Positions 35,169 through 40,211 of a DNA stretch of 40,211 nt are shown here, one piece after another. The stretch spans positions 1-40,211 of the forward strand of contig NZ_JALAHD010000175.1 of the NCBI RefSeq assembly GCF_022712095.1, read 5' to 3'. This stretch comes from Chryseobacterium sp. GTDB lineage: Bacteria; Bacteroidota; Bacteroidia; Flavobacteriales; Weeksellaceae. The notes beneath the pieces are model-generated. The model was not told where the DNA came from. It searched no databases and saw only the letters and a list, made by a program, of their open reading frames with translations. The number at the start of each line of letters is the position of its first letter. Within the stretch, counting starts at the first letter, position 1. The position numbers were made by a program, and so were the translations under genes.

Positions 35169-36695
35169 CTATTTTTTCCGTCCCCCTAACCCAAACATTC
35201 CTAAAATAGCTTTTGCACCTTCACGCATCAACGTATTTGTAAATGTTTTTCCTGCTTTACTTTGCAGAACCTGCTCAAACATTCCCGGTTCTTCTTTTAC
35301 CGTTCTTGTTTTTTGGGTAGGCGCTGCCGTTTGCACAGCCTGTTCCATTCTGCTTACAAGGATTTCATAGGCTGATTCTTTATCAATAAACTGCTCATAT
35401 TTAGCTACTAAAGCTGATTTACTTACTAATTCCGTGACCTCAGCATCATTTAATACATCCATTCTAGATTCCGGAGAAATAAGATAGGTATGCACTAAAG
35501 GAGTAGGTATTCCTTTTTCATCCAATGCAGTAATAAAAGCTTCCCCGATTCCCAGATTTTGAATAAGGGTTGAAGCGTTATAAAATTCTGTTGTAGGATA
35601 GTTTTCCACCGCTTTGGAAATCTCCTTTTTATCTTTTGCCGTAAACCCTCTTAAAGCATGCTGAATTTTCAACCCCAACTGAGAAAGAATACTCTCAGGA
35701 ACATCTCCTGGAATCTGGGTAATAAAATAAATACCTACTCCTTTGGAACGGATCAACTTTACCATAGTTTCAATCTGGGAAACTAATGCTTTGGATGATT
35801 CATCAAAAATCAAATGAGCTTCGTCTATAAATAAAACAAATTTTGGTTTTCCACTGTCCCCTTCTTCAGGAAAAGTCATATAGATTTCAGCAAAAAGAGA
35901 AAGCATGAAAGTAGAAAACAACTGAGGTTTATTCTGAATATCAGCTACTCTCAGGATGTTGACCACCCCTTTCCCATCTTTTGTATGAAGCAGATCCTGA
36001 ACATCAAAGCTCAATTCTCCAAAAAAGCTGGTTGCTCCCTGCTGTTCCAATGCAACAATTGACCTTAAAATAGCTCCCAGAGAAGAAGAGGCAATTGATC
36101 CGTAGTCTGCTGCCAGCTCAGCCTTCCCCTGAGGATTATCGGTTACATACTGCAATACTTTTTTCAGATCTTTCAGATCAATAAGTGGCAGCCCTTTATC
36201 ATCACAATATTTGAAGACAATAGACATAATGCTCTGCTGGGTATCATTAAGTCCAAGAATTTTACTTAATAGAACAGGCCCGAATTCTGTAACCGTAGCT
36301 CTCAGTTTCACCCCTTTTTCTCCTGAAATAGTCATCAATTCCACTGGAAATGCCTGAGGAGTGTAAGGTAGTTGTGTTTTCGCATATCTTTCAGAAATAT
36401 TGGCATTCATTTCCCCAGCTTCAGCAATTCCCGAAAAGTCTCCTTTAATATCCAGTACCAAAGAGGGAATTCCGGCATGAGAAAGCTGTTCTGCAAAAGC
36501 CTGCAACGTTTTGGTTTTACCCGTTCCTGTAGCTCCGGCAATAAGACCATGCCGATTGATTGTTTTTAAAGGAATAGTGACGTTAACTTCCGGAACCACT
36601 TCTCCGTCCAGCATTCCCTTTCCCAATATTATATGTTCTCCCTTAGGAGTATACCTGGCATTAAGCTCTTCAATAAATTGTGTTTTATTTTCCAT
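35169..36695 (-). CDS. HerA-like DUF853 ATPase
   Basis: A 508-aa P-loop ATPase. Walker A GATGTGKT (54-61), Walker B FVLFIDEAHLIF (about 286-297), and the arginine-finger region FITQIPGDVPESILSQLG are present. It belongs to the DUF853/YjgR group of HerA/FtsK-like ATPases, whose role is unknown. The C-terminal ~70 residues are basic and end in GLGGRKK. It stands alone between the exonuclease and the sulfur module. Confidence 0.9.
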   Translation of the reverse strand: MENKTQFIEELNARYTPKGEHIILGKGMLDGEVVPEVNVTIPLKTINRHGLIAGATGTGKTKTLQAFAEQLSHAGIPSLVLDIKGDFSGIAEAGEMNANISERYAKTQLPYTPQAFPVELMTISGEKGVKLRATVTEFGPVLLSKILGLNDTQQSIMSIVFKYCDDKGLPLIDLKDLKKVLQYVTDNPQGKAELAADYGSIASSSLGAILRSIVALEQQGATSFFGELSFDVQDLLHTKDGKGVVNILRVADIQNKPQLFSTFMLSLFAEIYMTFPEEGDSGKPKFVLFIDEAHLIFDESSKALVSQIETMVKLIRSKGVGIYFITQIPGDVPESILSQLGLKIQHALRGFTAKDKKEISKAVENYPTTEFYNASTLIQNLGIGEAFITALDEKGIPTPLVHTYLISPESRMDVLNDAEVTELVSKSALVAKYEQFIDKESAYEILVSRMEQAVQTAAPTQKTRTVKEEPGMFEQVLQSKAGKTFTNTLMREGAKAILGMFGLGGRKK

Positions 36696-37003
36696 TCGAT
36701 TTTTTTAACTCATAAATATAAAATTTTTTGAAAAATATATCCGTCTTTATCAAATAAGTTTCATTTCTTCTTTACATTGATATTATTTATCAAATAACTT
36801 TTTATAGAGACATGATAAAAAACATCCAATCCGTTTTACGTTTTCTTAAACCCTCCTGTTTCTCCTGAAAACCACAGCATTCACTAATATTTAAAACTTC
36901 ACTACTATTTGAAAATTGATTATAACCATTACCTGCAGTTCAAAAATCCTCATACTTTTTATCTAATACTTTGTATATTTATCTAAAATTTAAAATAGAT
37001 CCA
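36696..37003. promoter_or_regulatory. 308-bp divergent intergenic region with direct repeats
   Basis: AT-rich gap between the divergent DUF853 and sulfur genes. It has no ORF of note. TTTATCAAATAAGTTT (36746-36761) recurs as TTTATCAAATAACTTT (36786-36801), exactly 40 bp apart with one mismatch. Each contains the imperfect palindrome TTAT-CAA-ATAA. They may be a regulator's binding sites. TACTTTG near 36967 is a one-base-short -7 match for the sulfur operon. Confidence 0.45.
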
Positions 37004-38414
37004 ATGAAAATTGAACAGATATATACGGGTTGTCTGGCTCAAGGAGCCTACTACATAGTATCAGAAAAAGAAGCAGCCATTATCGATCCTCTGAGAGAAA
37101 TCAAACCTTATCTGGATCGTCTGGAAAAAGACGGTGTTACCTTAAAATATATTTTCGAAACTCATTTTCATGCGGATTTTGTTTCCGGTCATTTGGATTT
37201 AAGCAAAAAAAACAGGAGCTCAAATCGTATACGGACCAACCGCAGTCCCTGACTTTGAAGCTGTGATCGCTGAAGACAATCAGATTTTTGAAATTGGAAA
37301 AATAAAAATAAAAGTATTGCACACTCCCGGACATACCATGGAAAGCAGTACTTTTCTTTTAATTGATGAAAATGGTGTTGAAACGGCAATCTTCACCGGC
37401 GACACATTATTCTTAGGAGATGTAGGCCGTCCCGATCTTGCCCAGAAAGCAGCCAATATGTCTAAAGAAGATCTTGCGGGTGTTTTATATGAAAGTCTGC
37501 AAAGAAAAATAATGCCTTTAGATGATACCATTACAGTATATCCGGCGCATGGTGCGGGTTCTGCATGTGGAAAGAACATGCAGAAAGAAACTGTTGACAC
37601 ATTAGGTAATCAAAAGAAAACAAACTATGCACTCAACCAGCCGAACAAGGAATCCTTTGTAAGAGAAGTTCTGGATGGACTAACTGCTCCTCCCAAATAT
37701 TTCGGAATGAATGTAGCCATGAACAAAGGAGGATACGAAAGCTTTGATGATGTGATGAATAAAGGGCTTCATGCTGTTTCAGTAGAAGAATTTGAAAAAA
37801 TAGCCGAAGATTCAGGAGCTCTCATTTTGGATACAAGAAACGCAGCAGAATTCCATAAAGGATATATTCCCAATTCAATTAATATTGGTTTAAAAGGAGA
37901 TTTTGCTCCGTGGGTAGGAACTATGATCGTAGATGTAAAACACCCTTTATTACTAGTTACCGATCCCGGAACTGAAGAAGAAGTTATCACAAGATTAAGC
38001 CGGGTTGGTTTTGATAATGTAATAGGTTATTTAGACGGAAGCTTTGAGGCCTGGAAAAAATTGAATAAAGAAACTGACGAGATAAAAAGAATCTCTCCAT
38101 CTGAATTTGCAGAACAATTTAATGGGGATTCAAAAGTAATCGATGTACGTAAGTTTACTGAATACTCGGCAGAACATATCGACAATGCTTACAATAAGCC
38201 ATTGGATATGATCAGCGATTGGATTGGCACAATCGATAGTTCCGAACATTTCTTCCTTCATTGTGCAGGAGGCTACAGAAGTATGATTGCAGCGAGTATC
38301 CTTAATTCTCACGGAATAAGAAACTTTACTGAGATAGACGGAGGTTTTAACGGAATTAAAAAAACAGAGAAATTTCCAACTTCAGATTTTGTATGCCAAT
38401 CCAAAACTGTATAA
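37004..38414 (+). pseudogene. CstB-like persulfide dioxygenase-rhodanese, frameshifted in an A8 tract
   Basis: One gene split into two ORFs (37004-37252 and 37263-38414). Removing one A from the A8 run at 37205-37212 restores 469 aa with no stop and a smooth join (LSKKTGAQIVYGPT). The rebuilt protein has a metallo-beta-lactamase domain (1-235) with THFHADFVSGH, HTPGHTMES, FTGDTLFLGDVGRPDL and YPAHGAGS, the full persulfide dioxygenase metal set. Next comes a rhodanese domain lacking Cys (about 255-351) and an active rhodanese (about 367-461) with HCAGGYRS. This order matches CstB enzymes that oxidise persulfides to thiosulfate. The extra A may be a real mutation, slippage variation or a homopolymer read error. 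It is followed after 1 nt by the lipoprotein rhodanese. Confidence 0.88.
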
Positions 38415-38415
38415 A

Positions 38416-38799
38416 ATGAAAAGAAGTATCTGGGGAATTATTCTCGCGGCTTCTTTCGCATTATATTCATGTAAAACTTCTGCTTCCGAACATGTGGCTA
38501 AAGGTAATATAAAGGAAATTGTGAATAGTCCGGAGGCCACTTTAGTGGATGTAAGAATTCCTGAACAGTATAAAGCAGGAACAGCTAATAATGCCGTTAA
38601 TATTCCTCTTGCAGAAATTGAAAACAATATCGATTTTTTCAAAAAGCAGAAAAATGTAGTGGTATTCTGTAATAGAGGGATACAGGCCGATAAAGCTATT
38701 GAAATTTTAAAAAAGAATGGGGTTGAGAATTTATATGATGGAACAACATGGAAAAATGTAAAGGCCATTCAAAACGAAAAACCGGCCAATCACCCATAA
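38416..38799 (+). CDS. Lipoprotein single-domain rhodanese
   Basis: A 127-aa protein from ATG 38416 (the track begins at an upstream TTG). Lipobox LYSC with Cys19 predicts export and lipidation. The rhodanese fold has LVDVRIPEQYKAGTANNAVNIPL and active-site loop VFCNRGIQADKA with its Cys. It should carry sulfane sulfur in the periplasm. It starts 1 nt after the CstB-like gene and 10 nt before the thioredoxin gene, so the three form one operon handling sulfide or persulfide. Confidence 0.9.
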   Translation: MKRSIWGIILAASFALYSCKTSASEHVAKGNIKEIVNSPEATLVDVRIPEQYKAGTANNAVNIPLAEIENNIDFFKKQKNVVVFCNRGIQADKAIEILKKNGVENLYDGTTWKNVKAIQNEKPANHP

Positions 38800-38809
38800 A
38801 ATAAGAATT

Positions 38810-39109
38810 ATGTCACAAAAATTTCAGGAAATCATTAACTCTGAAAGACCTGTATTAATAGATTTTTTTGCTACATGGTGTCAGCCTTGTAAAGTTCAGT
38901 CTTCTGTTTTAACGGCTGTGAAAGAGAATATAGGCACGGGTGCAAGAATTATTAAAATAGATGTAGACCAGTATCCTGCCATTGCTGCCCAATATGGGGT
39001 TCGCGGGGTACCCACTCTTGCTATTTTTAAAAATGGAGAATTATTATGGAAAGAAAGTGGTGTTCATGATGTCAACACATTAACACAACTTCTAAATCAA
39101 TATAAATAA
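38810..39109 (+). CDS. Thioredoxin
   Basis: A 99-aa cytoplasmic thioredoxin. The active site is ATWCQPCK (about 22-29), CQPC instead of the usual CGPC; cis-Pro is in RGVPTLAIF. Gln in place of Gly may change its redox potential. It closes the sulfur operon, where a reductant would release sulfane sulfur from the rhodaneses. A terminator follows. Confidence 0.93.
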   Translation: MSQKFQEIINSERPVLIDFFATWCQPCKVQSSVLTAVKENIGTGARIIKIDVDQYPAIAAQYGVRGVPTLAIFKNGELLWKESGVHDVNTLTQLLNQYK

Positions 39110-39124
39110 TAATATTTAATAGAC

Positions 39125-39150
39125 AAAGCCACTTGATTAAAGTGGCTTTT
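39125..39150 (+). terminator. Terminator of the sulfur operon
   Basis: AAAGCCACTT and AAGTGGCTTT form a 10-bp stem around GATTA, ending in a T run. Confidence 0.85.
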
Positions 39151-39303
39151 ATGCTCTCTTATTTACTTTCCATTAAAGAATAACAATTTAATTAAAAACT
39201 AACTCTATATTTAATTTTTGGGAACTTCATCTAAAAAACAGAAAATAAATATATAGAAAAAAGGGGATAAGGTGTTTCAATAATAAATTTCGTGTTATAC
39301 TTA

Positions 39304-40149
39304 TCAATCAGCTCTTATAAGATTAAATTTTGCATAATCCATGTTTCCTTTATTAACAACTCCTACTGTATAATAACCAAAAGAAACTACAATATCATTC
39401 TTTCCTGTTATTCCTGTTATAGCGGTTTCAACCCCGTCAGCTCTAACTATAGAGAGTGTTCCAGACCCTACAGTAGTTCCTTGATTGAAAAATATCTGCC
39501 CAGTCTCTAAATTTTCACTTAATCCAGGTAATACGTAAGTATATGTAACTCCAGTCACTGTATCTGTGAATTTTATAATTCCATACCAGGCATCAACAGC
39601 ACCTCCTGTTCTGTAAAATCTGAATAAATAATCTATGTAACTGGCATTATTGGCAACCAATGCCCCTCCGGGTATTGTAAAATTATATCTTGAGAAATAG
39701 TTTGGGTTGTTTACACTTCCTCCTGTTCCCACGCCCAGTTCATTTTGGGTACTATAAAATAGCAAGCTTTCTGATATAGGCTTACCACCATCTGAAGGCG
39801 GAGTATACAACATCTTAGACCATTTCTTTCCATCCCAATAATATACCCCTTCAGTATAATTACTTCCTTCTTTCATGTTATAAACTAACGTCCCTGTATG
39901 GATTTTATTTTGGCCTAAAGTATCTGAAACAGCTACTAAAGGCTGCAGCCCATTCATATCTTCCAACTCTACTCTTGGAAGTACAAATCCTTTGTTAATT
40001 ACAGTAGCTTCTCCTGAGCTTGAATCCTGATTACCAACCTGTAATAAAGCCCCTTTTAATGCATGAATATCATCACCATTATTACTAATTACAACTTGTG
40101 CTTTCGTTAGGGAAAAACATATTATATATAAGAATAAGATTTTTTTCAT
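39304..40149 (-). CDS. Secreted protein with flavobacterial N-terminal motif
   Basis: A 281-aa protein from ATG 40149; the ORF track adds 20 residues upstream that do not look like a signal peptide. The signal peptide (MKKILFLYIICFSLTKAQ) is followed by GALLQVGNQDSSSGEATVINKGFVLPRVELEDM, the KGFxLPRV motif common in secreted Chryseobacterium and Flavobacterium proteins. The C-terminal part (about 145-281) has LPGG, FRFYRTGG and ITGKNDIVVSFGYYTVG and looks beta-rich. It shares general style, not close identity, with the three paralogues at the left end. Function unknown. Confidence 0.78.
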   Translation of the reverse strand: MKKILFLYIICFSLTKAQVVISNNGDDIHALKGALLQVGNQDSSSGEATVINKGFVLPRVELEDMNGLQPLVAVSDTLGQNKIHTGTLVYNMKEGSNYTEGVYYWDGKKWSKMLYTPPSDGGKPISESLLFYSTQNELGVGTGGSVNNPNYFSRYNFTIPGGALVANNASYIDYLFRFYRTGGAVDAWYGIIKFTDTVTGVTYTYVLPGLSENLETGQIFFNQGTTVGSGTLSIVRADGVETAITGITGKNDIVVSFGYYTVGVVNKGNMDYAKFNLIRAD

Positions 40150-40173
40150 AAATTTTCTTGGTTTTTTATAAAG

Positions 40174-40181
40174 CAAAAATA
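40174..40181 (-). promoter_or_regulatory. Candidate -7 element for the terminal secreted protein
   Basis: TATTTTTG on the minus strand, about 25 bp before ATG 40149, matches TAnnTTTG. The element lies inside the 20-codon N-terminal extension of the ORF track, which supports the shorter start. No TTTG at 19 bp. Confidence 0.4.
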
Positions 40182-40211
40182 TCACATGTCTCTCCTTAAA
40201 CATTGTCATTA

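Noticed and set aside
36816-36872. 18-codon ORF in the sulfur-DUF853 gap
   Set aside because: Too short, no family resemblance, no supporting signals.
36971-37003. Upstream extension of the CstB-like ORF (TTG start)
   Set aside because: The family begins at MKIEQIY; the extra residues are AT-rich leader translation.
39304-40209. 301-aa version of the terminal secreted protein
   Set aside because: The signal peptide begins at ATG 40149, and the candidate promoter lies within the extra codons.

Overview
The window looks like chromosome from a Chryseobacterium-type flavobacterium (Bacteroidota, Weeksellaceae). This is inferred from AT-rich DNA, a secreted amylase with a C-terminal type IX secretion sorting domain, TAnnTTTG promoter elements, the bamD-rpoZ-coaBC-DUF4835-recN order, a DUF5687 permease and a double-glycine bacteriocin-like peptide. 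I saw no rRNA, tRNA, CRISPR array, insertion sequence or prophage.

Left end (1-4971, + strand): three tandem paralogous secreted proteins, then two tiny near-identical peptide genes that are too short for the ORF track (57 and 59 aa), a strong hairpin, a protein with an Asp-rich class I isoprenoid-synthase-like motif, and a membrane M50 zinc protease whose N-terminus resembles a PqqD/RRE peptide-binding domain. I read the last four genes as a candidate ribosomally made, modified peptide (RiPP) system with no obvious standard modifying enzyme. It is the most novel thing in the window.

4988-13079: a T9SS-secreted GH13 amylase (-), a decayed AraC-type HTH fragment, a small His-tailed membrane protein with a textbook promoter, a class I Fe-S fumarase (-) divergent from a class II fumarase fumC (+), a Cys-rich double-glycine bacteriocin-like peptide, and a Dyp-type peroxidase (-).

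13104-23182 (- strand): an ABC ATPase with its DUF5687 permease, an ArnT/PMT-like glycosyltransferase, recN, a DUF4835 gene, coaBC, rpoZ, bamD and a TetR regulator. 23405-25776 (+): a TatD-like hydrolase, tcdA and rnpA with overlapping ends, then a DUF4126 membrane protein. 25841-36695 (-): a Glu-rich TPR-tailed protein, lptE, a membrane protein and a sigma-54 activator in a tight cluster behind miaB; then a TonB-C-like secreted protein, lysA, a DEDDh exonuclease with a degenerate GIY-YIG-like domain, and a HerA-like DUF853 ATPase.

Right end (+): a sulfur module made of a CstB-like persulfide dioxygenase-rhodanese (broken by one extra A in an A8 tract), a lipoprotein rhodanese and a thioredoxin. 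Last is a minus-strand secreted protein loosely related to the left-end family. Most of the middle is core housekeeping; the accessory interest is at both ends and around 11.8 kb.
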